Below, piece after piece: positions 21,172 to 28,988 of a stretch of 41,164 nucleotides of DNA. The stretch comes from a virus. Where the stretch lies: IMG/VR virus record IMGVR_UViG_3300024999_000205, positions 1 to 41,164 of that record, one strand, 5' to 3'. Made by a program: the position numbers and the translations under genes. Positions within the stretch are counted from its first letter, which is position 1, and every line of letters begins with the position of its first letter. Under the pieces are notes generated by a model. It made no database searches, was not told the origin of the DNA, and saw only the letters and a list, made by a program, of their open reading frames with translations.

Positions 21172-22525
21172 ATATCAAGACTATGCGATACAACGAATAT
21201 TAGATACCCCGACTTTAGGCCTTTTCCTTGAGATGGGCCTCGGTAAGACAGCAATTACCCTTACAGCTATCGATGATCTGCTTTATGATCGATTCGAGGC
21301 AGCTAAGATTTTAGTAATAGCCCCCCTGAGGGTAGCAGAGGATACATGGAGCCGGGAATCCGCAAAATGGGATCATCTGAAGCACCTGCGGATATCCAAG
21401 ATCCTGGGGGATAAAAAGCGCAGAGAGCAGGCACTGAAAGTAAAAGCAGATCTGTACATCATCAATCGGGAAAATGTTGAATGGCTGGTAAGTGAAACCG
21501 GCAATGACTGGCCATTTGATACAGTGATAATAGACGAGCTCTCTAGCTTCAAGTCACCGTCAGCAAAACGGTTCAGGGCGTTGCGAAGGGTAAGGCCGAT
21601 GATAAGCAGGATCGTAGGTTTAACCGGTACACCTTCACCCAATGGGCTGCTGGATCTCTGGAGCCAGATGTATTTACTGGACCAGGGCGAGAGACTGGGT
21701 AAGACGATCACCGGATACAGAGAAAGATATTTCACGGCGGGAGCTCGCAGCGGGTATGTGGTTTATGACTGGAAGCAAAAGAAGGAGTCTGAAGAGGCCG
21801 TATTCGAGAAGATTTCTGATATCTGTGTGAGTATGAAATCTGTCGATTGGCTGGCTATGCCAGAGCGTATTGATCGTGTAGTGCCGGTTAAGCTTACCGA
21901 GGATGCAAAAGCAAAATACCGGCAGCTTGAGAGGGACTTGCTTCTCCCCATGATCGATGCGGACATTGTAGCCAATACAGCAGCAGTACTGTCCAACAAA
22001 CTGCTACAAATGGCAAATGGGGCTGTTTACGATGAGAATAAAGGCGTAAGAGAGATCCATGATGCAAAGCTTGATACCCTGGAGGATGTCTTGGAAGGGG
22101 CCAATGGGCATCCGGTATTACTGTTTTACAGCTACAAACATGATCTAGATCGTATCAGAATGCGTTTTAAGCATTGCCGGACATTGAGAAAAGGTGCTGA
22201 AGGCAGCAAGGATATCGCCGATTGGAATGCCGGAAAGATTCAGCTTCTAGCAGTCCATCCAGCATCAGCGGGGCACGGGTTAAACTTACAGGATGGCGGC
22301 AGTACGATAGTATGGTTCGGGCTTACCTGGAGTCTGGAGCTGTACCAGCAGGCAAATGCCAGATTACATAGGCAGGGGCAAAAGCATAGCGTTATCATCC
22401 ATCACTTGATAGCCGAAGGGACGATTGATGAGGACGTTATGGAGGCGCTACAAGCCAAAGCAGCTGGGCAGGATGCATTAATGACAGCGGTAAAAGCAAG
22501 AATTGAGAAAGTGAGGGCTGCATAA
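21152..22525 (+). CDS. SNF2-family helicase, partner of VRR-NUC
   Basis: Starts inside the 3' end of the nuclease gene, after AAAGGAG. Walker A is MGLGKT (K32), then VIAPLRVAEDTW, a DELSSFK box near 127-133, and LTGTPSPNGLLDLW near 156-169. The C-terminal lobe has LLFYSYKHDL, HPASAGHGLNLQ and LYQQANARLHRQGQ (motif VI). At 457 residues it is a compact SNF2 translocase. With the overlapping nuclease it probably processes DNA structures. It is only distantly like the helicase at 14625, so they need not be duplicates. Confidence 0.92.
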   Translation: MKFQPHKYQDYAIQRILDTPTLGLFLEMGLGKTAITLTAIDDLLYDRFEAAKILVIAPLRVAEDTWSRESAKWDHLKHLRISKILGDKKRREQALKVKADLYIINRENVEWLVSETGNDWPFDTVIIDELSSFKSPSAKRFRALRRVRPMISRIVGLTGTPSPNGLLDLWSQMYLLDQGERLGKTITGYRERYFTAGARSGYVVYDWKQKKESEEAVFEKISDICVSMKSVDWLAMPERIDRVVPVKLTEDAKAKYRQLERDLLLPMIDADIVANTAAVLSNKLLQMANGAVYDENKGVREIHDAKLDTLEDVLEGANGHPVLLFYSYKHDLDRIRMRFKHCRTLRKGAEGSKDIADWNAGKIQLLAVHPASAGHGLNLQDGGSTIVWFGLTWSLELYQQANARLHRQGQKHSVIIHHLIAEGTIDEDVMEALQAKAAGQDALMTAVKARIEKVRAA

Positions 22526-22710
22526 TGGCAAGTAGTGAACAGATTAAAATTTGGAAAGGTCAAATTGCAATATACAAGGAGATCTATACAGGGCGGTACC
22601 CCGGTAAGCAGGCATCTGATAAATTGATCGGATCATTCTGTAAAATCAATGGCATACCCTGGCCGCTTCCGGATGTAGCTGACGAGGATGAGTTTGATTT
22701 CTTGAAATAG
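22525..22710 (+). CDS. Small acidic-tailed early protein (61 aa)
   Basis: The ATG shares a base with the helicase stop (TAATG). It reads QIKIWKGQIAIYKEIYTGRY, then PGKQASDKLIGSFCKINGIP and an acidic end DVADEDEFDFLK. It is probably a real coupled gene. No family recognised. Confidence 0.65.
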   Translation: MASSEQIKIWKGQIAIYKEIYTGRYPGKQASDKLIGSFCKINGIPWPLPDVADEDEFDFLK

Positions 22711-22722
22711 GGGTGATTACGG

Positions 22723-23049
22723 ATGAAAACATCGGATGAGGTTATGTATGCTTTATGGAAATCAAAGCAGTATGGATGGACACAGACGCAGATAGCGGAG
22801 CTTTTCGGCTGTGATGTAGCAACTATATGCCGACACATTGAACCACAGAGATGGCAGAAATGGGAGATTGTTATGTCTCCGTTAAAACTTAAAAAGCTGT
22901 ATGAGGAATTGGGATCCGTCCGAAAAGTGGCTGATGCCTTATGGTGTAGTTACGCAACAATAAGACGCAGGCTTCATAAATATAAGATTCCAATAAAGAA
23001 AAGAGGTAAAGAGTCATTTAGAAAAAACATGACTCTTTGTGGAAAATAG
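22723..23049 (+). CDS. Two-HTH DNA-binding protein, putative late-gene activator (108 aa)
   Basis: GGGGTG precedes the ATG. There are two helix-turn-helix units: GWTQTQIAELFGCDVATICRHI (18-39) and SVRKVADALWCSYATIRRRL (65-84), followed by a basic tail (KIPIKKRGKESFRKN). It is the last gene before the terminase genes, where Firmicute phages often keep a late transcription activator. The late promoters share an unusual box spacing, which would need such a protein. The HTH call is secure; the activator role is inference. Confidence 0.75.
   Translation: MKTSDEVMYALWKSKQYGWTQTQIAELFGCDVATICRHIEPQRWQKWEIVMSPLKLKKLYEELGSVRKVADALWCSYATIRRRLHKYKIPIKKRGKESFRKNMTLCGK
23008..23038 (+). repeat. 10-bp inverted repeat at the end of the HTH gene
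   Basis: AAAGAGTCAT and ATGACTCTTT are exact reverse complements 11 bases apart, inside the last codons of the HTH gene. There is no T-tract after it. It could be an mRNA hairpin or an operator for the encoded protein. Confidence 0.6.
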
Positions 23050-23080
23050 CGGCTTATAAGACTTTTTAAAAATATTTTTT

Positions 23081-23111
23081 AACCCATTTGCATAGATGGG
23101 TTTTATTTTTT
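23081..23111 (+). terminator. Terminator ending the early/replication transcript
   Basis: AACCCAT-ttgcatag-ATGGGTT with TTTTATTTTTT. It separates the DNA-metabolism genes from the packaging genes. The last T's overlap the -35-like box of the late promoter. Confidence 0.8.
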
Positions 23112-23141
23112 GCAGGTAGATTGGGTGCTTTCATGTACAAT
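23110..23141 (+). promoter_or_regulatory. Late promoter candidate 1 (before terminase)
   Basis: TTGCAG, exactly 20 bases, then TACAAT, 22 bases before the terminase small-subunit start. The same TTGCA-N20 arrangement precedes the scaffold and connector genes. A 20-base gap is too long for unaided housekeeping polymerase. Confidence 0.6.
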
Positions 23142-23162
23142 TTATGCAGGAAGGTGATATTT

Positions 23163-23672
23163 ATGGCCAAACTTACAGCGAAACAGCAGAGATTTGTAGA
23201 GGAGTACCTGATTGACCTGAATGCTACACAAGCAGCAATTCGTGCTGGCTACAGTACTACTAGTGCATGCGTTATTGGGAGTGAAAACCTTGCAAAACCG
23301 AACGTGCGCGCATCCGTAGACCGGGCGCTGGCTGAGAGGTCAAGGCGTACAGGTATAAACGCGGATCGTATCCTCCGTGAATTAGCCTGTATAGGATTCG
23401 TAAATGTGGGCAAAGCGGTAAATACGAAAGATGCTACACTCAAGAATGATGCATCCGAGGATGACACAGCCGCGATTGCCTCCGTAAAAGTAAAAACAAC
23501 ATACACAGACGCGGGGGAGACCGTGGAGAGGGAAATTAGATTCCATGACAAGAATAAGTCCCTTGAATTGCTCGGTAAGCACCTGAATATGTTTAAGGAC
23601 AATGTTAACCTCATGGGATCTCTCGCAGTAAAAATTGTTGATGATATAGGGGCCGATGATGGAAACGATTAG
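23163..23672 (+). CDS. terS: Terminase small subunit (169 aa)
   Basis: Start chosen at ATG after AGGAAGGTG; the frame extends upstream through the promoter without a better site. The N-terminal HTH is the Terminase_2 type: LTAKQQRFVEEYLIDLNATQ, AAIRAGYSTTSACVIGSENL, then a helical oligomerisation region and an acidic C-terminus (DDIGADDGND). It recognises the packaging site. Its 3' end overlaps the large-subunit gene. Confidence 0.92.
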   Translation: MAKLTAKQQRFVEEYLIDLNATQAAIRAGYSTTSACVIGSENLAKPNVRASVDRALAERSRRTGINADRILRELACIGFVNVGKAVNTKDATLKNDASEDDTAAIASVKVKTTYTDAGETVEREIRFHDKNKSLELLGKHLNMFKDNVNLMGSLAVKIVDDIGADDGND

Positions 23673-24900
23673 GATGTCGGAGAAAGTCCTGCCTGCTTTC
23701 AGAAACTTCTGGAGGGCCTGCGATAAGTTTTTACGCAAGGTATGCAAGGGTGGACGTAATAGCTCCAAGAGCTCTCATATCAGTATAAGGATAATATATG
23801 AGCTTATGAAAAAGCCGGTTAATGCGCTGGTAATCAGAAAAGTATATAACACTGTTGAAACCAGCGTATATGAGCAGCTTAAATGGGCGATAGAGTATCT
23901 GGGAGTGGGGGCACATTGGAAGACCAAGGAAAGCCCCTACGAGCTCACATACCTGCCAAGAGGCAATAAGATATTATTCAGAGGTGGGGATGATACTCTT
24001 AAGATAAAATCCATAAAAACGAGTAAATTTCCCATAACCATAGTCTGGATAGAAGAGGCAACGGAGTTTAAGACTGAGGAAGAGGTTGACGCTATAACAG
24101 ATTCGGTACTAAGGGCAGAGCTACCAGGAGGATTGCAATACAGCATATTTTTAAGCTATAACCCTCCAAAGCGAAAGCAGCACTGGTTAAACAAGAAGTA
24201 TGAGACGCAGTTTTTACCTGCTAATACCTATGTCCATCATAGCACGTATCTTGACAATCCGTACTTATCGGAAACAGCAAAGCAGGAAGCGGAAGAGGTT
24301 AAGAAAAAGAATCTTAAAAAATATGAATGGAACTGGCTAGGTAAACCAACAGGGGCGGGCATAGTGCCATTTGAGAATCTGGTATTCAGGAGAATCACGG
24401 ATGAAGAGGTCAAGGGCTTTGACAACATAAGGCAGGGCATTGACTGGGGATATGCAGCAGATCCATTTTGTTTCCTGCGGTTGCACTATGATAAGACGCG
24501 TAGGATATTATATTTTATAGACGAGATATACGAGATTAAACTAAGTAATCGGGAAGCAGCCGATAAGATTAAAGCGAGAAAGTACCAGGCAGATATGATA
24601 ACAGCTGACAGTGCGGAGCCTAAAAGCGTTAATGAGGTCAGAGGATACGGTGTGAGAATCAAGGGAGCGAAGAAGGGCCCCGGATCTGTAGAGTTTGGTG
24701 AGAAGTGGTTGGATGACCTCGAGGAAATAGTTATAGATCCGGAGCGCACACCGAATGCAGCTAAGGAATTTGAGGCTATAGACTACCAGGTTGATGCAGA
24801 CGGCAATATCAAGAATAAGCTTGACGATAAAGATAACCACGGTATTGATGGCACGAGATACGCACTAGAGGACGATATGCGTCCAGGATGGGGATGGTAG
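23656..24900 (+). CDS. terL: Terminase large subunit, PBSX type
   Basis: The start is uncertain among ATGs at 23656, 23659 and 23674, all near the small-subunit stop. Walker A is KGGRNSSKSSHIS (K38), a common Firmicute variant; Walker B is ITIVWIEEATEF near 127-138. The nuclease domain has GIDWGYAADP, then ITADSAEP and a late HGIDGTRYAL aspartate. At 414 residues it is full length for the PBSX group. It drives DNA into the procapsid and cuts the concatemer. The permuted map is compatible with headful packaging but does not prove it. Confidence 0.93.
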   Translation: MMETIRMSEKVLPAFRNFWRACDKFLRKVCKGGRNSSKSSHISIRIIYELMKKPVNALVIRKVYNTVETSVYEQLKWAIEYLGVGAHWKTKESPYELTYLPRGNKILFRGGDDTLKIKSIKTSKFPITIVWIEEATEFKTEEEVDAITDSVLRAELPGGLQYSIFLSYNPPKRKQHWLNKKYETQFLPANTYVHHSTYLDNPYLSETAKQEAEEVKKKNLKKYEWNWLGKPTGAGIVPFENLVFRRITDEEVKGFDNIRQGIDWGYAADPFCFLRLHYDKTRRILYFIDEIYEIKLSNREAADKIKARKYQADMITADSAEPKSVNEVRGYGVRIKGAKKGPGSVEFGEKWLDDLEEIVIDPERTPNAAKEFEAIDYQVDADGNIKNKLDDKDNHGIDGTRYALEDDMRPGWGW

Positions 24901-24901
24901 A

Positions 24902-26347
24902 ATGTTTAAAGCACCGAAGGATATCAATGCATTTCTTAGATCAGCTATAAGCAATTTTGAGGGCTCTGACGAATGTCAGATGATGCGTGTCGGGGATGCG
25001 TATTATGACAGTGATAACACCAAGATAATGGCGCGTAAAAAGCTTATACGCGCCAGAGATACCGGCACTAATGCGGACTATCTCATCGAAGATCCATACA
25101 AAGCCAATAACAAGCTTGCAGCTGGGTATTACAAAATATTGGTGGATCAGAAGATACAGTATTCACTTGGTAAACCGGTTACTATCCGGGCAGGAAAGCA
25201 AGACATCCTTGATCTGCTGGGTAAAGAAGAATTCCCTAAGGCTTTGAAGAAGACCGGGAAAGCTGCATCCAAGAAATTTATAGGATGGGCTCAACCGTAT
25301 ATCAGTGGGGATGAAAAATTTAAGCTCATGCACATACCGAGTGAACAGGTAATAGCGATGTACAAAACGGATGATGCTGATGAGCTTGATTATGCTATCA
25401 GGTTTTACCCTGTTACGATTCTCAACAGCAAGGATGAAATGGTGAAGGTAATTCGCGTCGAGGTATGGGACGATATCCAGGTTACTTACTATCAGCAGGA
25501 TCCGGAGAACAAAGAATATAAATTTTTGGAAGGGGTAGTTAATCCCAGGCCGCACATGATACAAAAGCTACAGTATGGCGATACAGTTACCCAGTCTGAG
25601 AATCTCTCTTGGGGTAAGGTACCCCTGATACCGTTTTATAACAATGATGAACGGGTACACGATCTAAAGCCGGTCAGAAGACACATTGATGTGTATGACA
25701 TAGTGGAATCAGATTTCGCAAACAACCTGGAGGACATTCAGGACATTTACTGGGTGCTTAAAGGCTATAACGGTACCAACCTTGATACATTCCTGAACGA
25801 GGTCCGTAAATACAAAACCCTGAAAGTGTCCGATGAGGGCGACGCACATGCCGAGAGTGTTAATATACCGACAGAAGCGCGTACTGCTATGCTTGACCGG
25901 ATAAATGATGATATCTTCCGCTTTGGCCGTGGGGTAGATACCTCTAAAACCGGGGATGGCAATATCACCAACATAGTAATCAAGTCTCGGTTTGCTAACC
26001 TTGACCTAAAAGCTAATGAATTTGAATCTGAGTGCCGAGACTTCATTGATCGCGTTATGCGTTTCCTGAATAGGTATCTGCAGATAAACGGACAGACGCC
26101 TGTGGGGGATTATGATGTAACATTCAATAGGTCTATGATTATGAATGAGACAGAGATCCTGACAGCCAATGCAGGGCAGCAGGGCAATGTATCCGATGAA
26201 ACAAGGCTATCAAATCATCCGTGGGTGGATGATGTTGCAGAGGAGCAGGAGAGACTCGAAGCAGAAAAGCCGGATGTAGAGTTAGACGATGACGATCTGG
26301 AGGATGACATAGATGGACAAGGATCAGGAACTAACAAAGCTGGTTGA
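24902..26347 (+). CDS. Portal protein, SPP1 gp6 type (481 aa)
   Basis: Begins one base after the terminase stop. Family features include the early helical region with AGYYKILVDQKIQYSLGKPV, the beta-rich clip region (PYISGDEKFKLMHIPSEQV), NNDERVHDLKPV, DSD-like DIVESDFANNLEDI, and a C-terminal acidic tail (DVELDDDDLEDDIDGQ). Length is normal. It forms the dodecameric vertex for packaging and tail attachment. Its end overlaps the next start. Confidence 0.93.
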   Translation: MFKAPKDINAFLRSAISNFEGSDECQMMRVGDAYYDSDNTKIMARKKLIRARDTGTNADYLIEDPYKANNKLAAGYYKILVDQKIQYSLGKPVTIRAGKQDILDLLGKEEFPKALKKTGKAASKKFIGWAQPYISGDEKFKLMHIPSEQVIAMYKTDDADELDYAIRFYPVTILNSKDEMVKVIRVEVWDDIQVTYYQQDPENKEYKFLEGVVNPRPHMIQKLQYGDTVTQSENLSWGKVPLIPFYNNDERVHDLKPVRRHIDVYDIVESDFANNLEDIQDIYWVLKGYNGTNLDTFLNEVRKYKTLKVSDEGDAHAESVNIPTEARTAMLDRINDDIFRFGRGVDTSKTGDGNITNIVIKSRFANLDLKANEFESECRDFIDRVMRFLNRYLQINGQTPVGDYDVTFNRSMIMNETEILTANAGQQGNVSDETRLSNHPWVDDVAEEQERLEAEKPDVELDDDDLEDDIDGQGSGTNKAG

Positions 26348-27215
26348 GCAGCTTCTTAACACCTATACAAAAAAGCTTTCCGGCGAGTACCAGAGAGCGT
26401 ATAACAGCATGAGGGATACGATATACAAGTATGTAAATAAATATGCTATTGATGGAAAGCTTACCCGTTCAGAGATGTATAAGTATAATCGCTTCCAGAA
26501 GCTTCAGGCACAGCTGCTGAATGAAATTAAGACATTGCAGCTGACCAATACCCCCCAGGTAAGCGCTTATCTTGTAGATCAGTACCAGCTCAATTACTTT
26601 TATTCCGGATACATACTTGAAACGAATTATCAGGTTAAGCTTGCATATGGTAATATAGCCAGATCCAGTATAAGCAAGGGTATTCTCACGCCAATGTCTA
26701 AGATCAGCCTTAAAAGCAATAAAGAGGCTATACAGCGTAAGATACAGACAAGTCTGATTCAGAGTATTGCCCAAGGTGAAGGTATCCGGGATCTGACTGC
26801 ACGGATCAAGAAAGATCTGGAAACCAATGCAAATAAGGCAGTAGATATTGCACGTACTGAGACAACCAGGGTATGTAATTCAGCGAAGCAGGACAGTTAC
26901 GAACATGCTGGAAATATGGGTTTGAAGCTCAATAAGCGCTGGGTTTCTTCTCTGGACAGCGTGACAAGGGAAAGTCACCAGGATATGGATGGTGAGACCG
27001 TAGGTATGGACGAGAAATTCAGTAACGGTCTTATGTATCCTGGGGATCAGAGTGGGCCGCCGGAGGAGACCATTAATTGCCGATGCCCGATGATAGCCGT
27101 GCTTGATGGGTATGAGGATGTAAATGAGTTTAGGCGTGCAAGGGGCACTGATGGTAAAAACGAGGTCATTCCGAATATGACATATAAGGAATGGCAGAAT
27201 GCGAGGGTAGGATGA
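26313..27215 (+). CDS. Minor head protein, SPP1 gp7 / MuF type (300 aa)
   Basis: GGAGG at 26299 and an ATG inside the portal 3' end make coupled translation likely. The N-terminal half is helical; the C-terminal half is the MuF-like domain: DIARTETTRVCNSAKQDSYE, KRWVSSLDSVTRESHQDMDG, then NCRCPMIAVLDGYE. The R..E...N and NCRC signatures are typical. It is a low-copy head protein, probably delivered or bound inside the capsid near the portal. Confidence 0.9.
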   Translation: MDKDQELTKLVEQLLNTYTKKLSGEYQRAYNSMRDTIYKYVNKYAIDGKLTRSEMYKYNRFQKLQAQLLNEIKTLQLTNTPQVSAYLVDQYQLNYFYSGYILETNYQVKLAYGNIARSSISKGILTPMSKISLKSNKEAIQRKIQTSLIQSIAQGEGIRDLTARIKKDLETNANKAVDIARTETTRVCNSAKQDSYEHAGNMGLKLNKRWVSSLDSVTRESHQDMDGETVGMDEKFSNGLMYPGDQSGPPEETINCRCPMIAVLDGYEDVNEFRRARGTDGKNEVIPNMTYKEWQNARVG

Positions 27216-27508
27216 AGATACCGGAGAAGGTCAAAATTGGCGGGACAAATTATGCTGTTAAGTACGAGGATAGACTTAATACCGGAAGCAACATGGCTTA
27301 CGGCCATATCGATTATGAAAGAGCGCTAATCAGGATAGAACCGAATATCCAGGGCGAGCAGGGTAAGTTCAAAACGCTATTACATGAAATAATCCACGGT
27401 ATCACACATCACTTTGATCTAAAACTTGATGAGGACGAGGATACCATTGATAGGCTTGCTACTGGTTTACATATGGTCATTGTCGATAACCCGGATATAT
27501 TCTCATAG
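27212..27508 (+). CDS. HExxH metallopeptidase-like protein (98 aa)
   Basis: ATG overlaps the previous stop (ATGA). The centre has TLLHEIIHGITHHF, a zinc-binding HExxH motif, near residue 59. An N-terminal beta segment precedes it (KIGGTNYAVKYEDR), and a helical acidic end follows with DTIDRLATGLHMVI. Similar short HExxH proteins occur in clostridial phage head modules. It could process a head protein or cut a host factor; the substrate is unknown. Strong terminators follow. Confidence 0.8.
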   Translation: MKIPEKVKIGGTNYAVKYEDRLNTGSNMAYGHIDYERALIRIEPNIQGEQGKFKTLLHEIIHGITHHFDLKLDEDEDTIDRLATGLHMVIVDNPDIFS

Positions 27509-27522
27509 ATAACCTCCTCTCG

Positions 27523-27551
27523 ACTCCGTCATTGCACGGAGTTTTTTTTTT
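27523..27551 (+). terminator. Strong terminator after the packaging genes
   Basis: ACTCCGT-cattgc-ACGGAGT followed by nine or more T. It ends the terminase-portal transcript, so the scaffold-capsid genes need their own promoter. Confidence 0.9.
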
Positions 27552-27563
27552 ACGCAAAAAAAG

Positions 27564-27589
27564 AAAAGAGCCTTTATTTAGACTCTTTT
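27564..27589. terminator. Bidirectional terminator for the facing cassette
   Basis: AAAAGAG and CTCTTTT pair around 12 bases, with a long A run to the left and a T run to the right. Its loop carries the stop codon of the minus-strand 43-aa gene. Confidence 0.7.
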
Positions 27590-27705
27590 TTTTTCAAATT
27601 CCCGAATAGCGTCCTATCTTTCGATTCAATAAAGCTCTTCCAAAATGCTTGATCTGGGTATCCGTCAACGATCACCCAATCATAGCCGGTTGTTGCTAGT
27701 TTCAT
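27574..27705 (-). CDS. Small minus-strand cassette protein (43 aa)
   Basis: AAAGGAGG lies eight bases before the ATG, which overlaps the TGA of the RHH-like gene (ATGA). The protein starts MKLATTGYDWVIVDGYPDQA and continues FWKSFIESKDRTLFGNLKKK. It is compact with a strand then a helix and a lysine-rich tail. Its stop codon lies in the loop of the terminator. No family recognised; it is the third gene of the cassette. Confidence 0.7.
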   Translation of the reverse strand: MKLATTGYDWVIVDGYPDQAFWKSFIESKDRTLFGNLKKKESK

Positions 27706-27893
27706 AGGATTTCCTCCTTTACCATCAGATGGGATGCATGTTCCCTAACTATTTCCCTTACCTTTTCATTAAACCACTCTGTTCGGCTTTTGTAACCGGC
27801 TTTTTTGAGTGCAATGTCGAGTACTTTCTCATAATCTCTTTTGATTTGCTCGGTTGCATGTGCTATGCGGATTTCCGTATAAACGCGAGGCAT
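27702..27893 (-). CDS. Ribbon-helix-helix-like protein (63 aa)
   Basis: An N-terminal strand (PRVYTEIRIAHAT) is followed by helix, GYKSRTEW turn and helix (FNEKVREIVREH), the arrangement of RHH regulators and antitoxins (strand, helix, G-x-SR, helix). It overlaps the genes on both sides. It may autoregulate the cassette at the repeated sites in its promoter. The RHH call is by pattern and moderate. Confidence 0.65.
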   Translation of the reverse strand: MPRVYTEIRIAHATEQIKRDYEKVLDIALKKAGYKSRTEWFNEKVREIVREHASHLMVKEEIL

Positions 27894-28120
27894 TATATCA
27901 CCGCCTCGTATACAGTCTTATCCCAATTAAATTCAAATACACCTTCTACAACCCTTATTTTCCCGCCGTAAGCTGAGCCATAACCTTCATCAACAACCTG
28001 CTTCTTACAATCCTCAATACTGGCTAACTGCAATTTATCTGTTTTAATACCTTCTGCTTTTGCTTCTGCTGTAGAAATGGTTCCACCGCTATAGGCTTCA
28101 AGCTTAAACACTTTAACCAT
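27893..28120 (-). CDS. First gene of the minus-strand cassette (75 aa)
   Basis: AAAGGGGA precedes the ATG. The protein begins MVKVFKLEAYSGGTISTAEA, has a central helix with SIEDCKKQVVDEGYG, and ends in beta strands (GGKIRVVEGVFEFNWDKTVY). It is small, soluble and mixed alpha/beta. Its stop overlaps the RHH-like start. No family recognised. Its place, with a strong promoter facing against the late genes, suggests expression in the lysogen. Confidence 0.75.
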   Translation of the reverse strand: MVKVFKLEAYSGGTISTAEAKAEGIKTDKLQLASIEDCKKQVVDEGYGSAYGGKIRVVEGVFEFNWDKTVYEAVI

Positions 28121-28150
28121 ACCTATATCCCCTTTCGATTTGATATTCTT

Positions 28151-28179
28151 ATCATACCGTACATTGTACCGTAAGTCAA
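28151..28179 (-). promoter_or_regulatory. Cassette promoter with internal operator-like repeat
   Basis: Minus-strand TTGACT, 17 bases, TATGAT. The plus strand reads TACCGTA-CATT-TACCGTA-like, that is two TACCGTA copies starting 11 bases apart across the spacer, and GTAC-ATT-GTAC in the middle. One helical turn between copies suits a small dimeric repressor such as the RHH-like protein. Confidence 0.75.
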
Positions 28180-28206
28180 GAGGTTAGAATAAATTTATTT
28201 TTTTCA

Positions 28207-28238
28207 TTGCACAAGAAATAGCCGGCTTTTTGTACAAT
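28207..28238 (+). promoter_or_regulatory. Late promoter candidate 2 (before scaffold)
   Basis: TTGCAC, exactly 20 bases, TACAAT, with GGCTTTTTG just before the -10 box much like GCTTTCATG in candidate 1. It is back-to-back with the cassette promoter. About 85 bases of leader follow before the scaffold start, containing a possible CCGG/CCGG hairpin. Confidence 0.6.
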
Positions 28239-28322
28239 GGAATCAATGAATACTCGGGCGGGAGAATAAGCCGCACTCTATACCGGCGACAACCGGAATA
28301 AAAAGTCGTGGAGGACACGCAT

Positions 28323-28982
28323 ATGGAATGGTTAAAACAGTTGATTGAAGCTGCCTTAAAAGGCAAAGTATCAGACGAGGGTAAGCTGGGAGAGCTCATT
28401 GCAGGGGTATTGGAGAGCGTGAAAAAGGAAATAGGTAAGCACTTCATCCCTAAGGAAGAATTCAATTCCAAGAATGAGGATCTGAAAGACACTAAGAAAA
28501 AGATGGATGATCTGCAAAAGCAGGTTGATGACCTGAGTAAGAGCGGGAATGATGCTGTAAAGTTCAAAGAAGATCTGGAGAAGGTTAACAAGGAATTTAC
28601 AGCGTATAAGGAAACTGCTGAGAAGCGCGAAACCAACCGGCAGAAAACAGCATCCATTGAGAGATCACTCAGGGAAGCAAAAGCCTCAACAGATGCCATT
28701 GACCTGTTAACAAGCCAGTTTGACCTTGACAAGATCATCCTGGACAGCAAGGGTAACATCGTAGACTGGGATAACCATCTTAAGCCGATTAAGGAAAGCC
28801 GCAAGACCTTATTTGGAGAAGTGAAAAACGAAACCGGCAAGCCTCCAGCAGGCGGAGGATCCGGTAGTGGCGGAACAGTAACCAAGCAGCAGCTCATCGA
28901 CAAGTACAACGAGGCTGAGAAAGCCAGAAATGTTATGCAGATGGTGCAGTTGCAAGCACAAATAAAAAATTTCAAGGAGTGA
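28323..28982 (+). CDS. Scaffolding protein, GP20 type (219 aa)
   Basis: Start chosen at the ATG after GTGGAGGA; an in-frame start five codons earlier overlaps the site. The middle is a long coiled coil (LKDTKKKMDDLQKQVDDLSK), then an acidic helical region, a glycine-rich linker (PPAGGGSGSGG) and a C-terminal helix. This is the standard layout of Firmicute scaffolds, which guide capsid assembly and leave before maturation. The capsid gene follows six bases later. Confidence 0.88.
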   Translation: MEWLKQLIEAALKGKVSDEGKLGELIAGVLESVKKEIGKHFIPKEEFNSKNEDLKDTKKKMDDLQKQVDDLSKSGNDAVKFKEDLEKVNKEFTAYKETAEKRETNRQKTASIERSLREAKASTDAIDLLTSQFDLDKIILDSKGNIVDWDNHLKPIKESRKTLFGEVKNETGKPPAGGGSGSGGTVTKQQLIDKYNEAEKARNVMQMVQLQAQIKNFKE

Positions 28983-28988
28983 GTTTAA

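Noticed and set aside
14625-22525. The two SNF2 helicases as a recent duplication
   Set aside because: They share only family motifs; spacing and sequence outside the motifs differ, so independent origin is as likely.
28184-28975. 263-codon minus-strand ORF opposite the scaffold gene
   Set aside because: Low-complexity Ser/Leu-rich shadow of the Lys/Glu-rich scaffold coding strand; crosses the cassette and late promoters.
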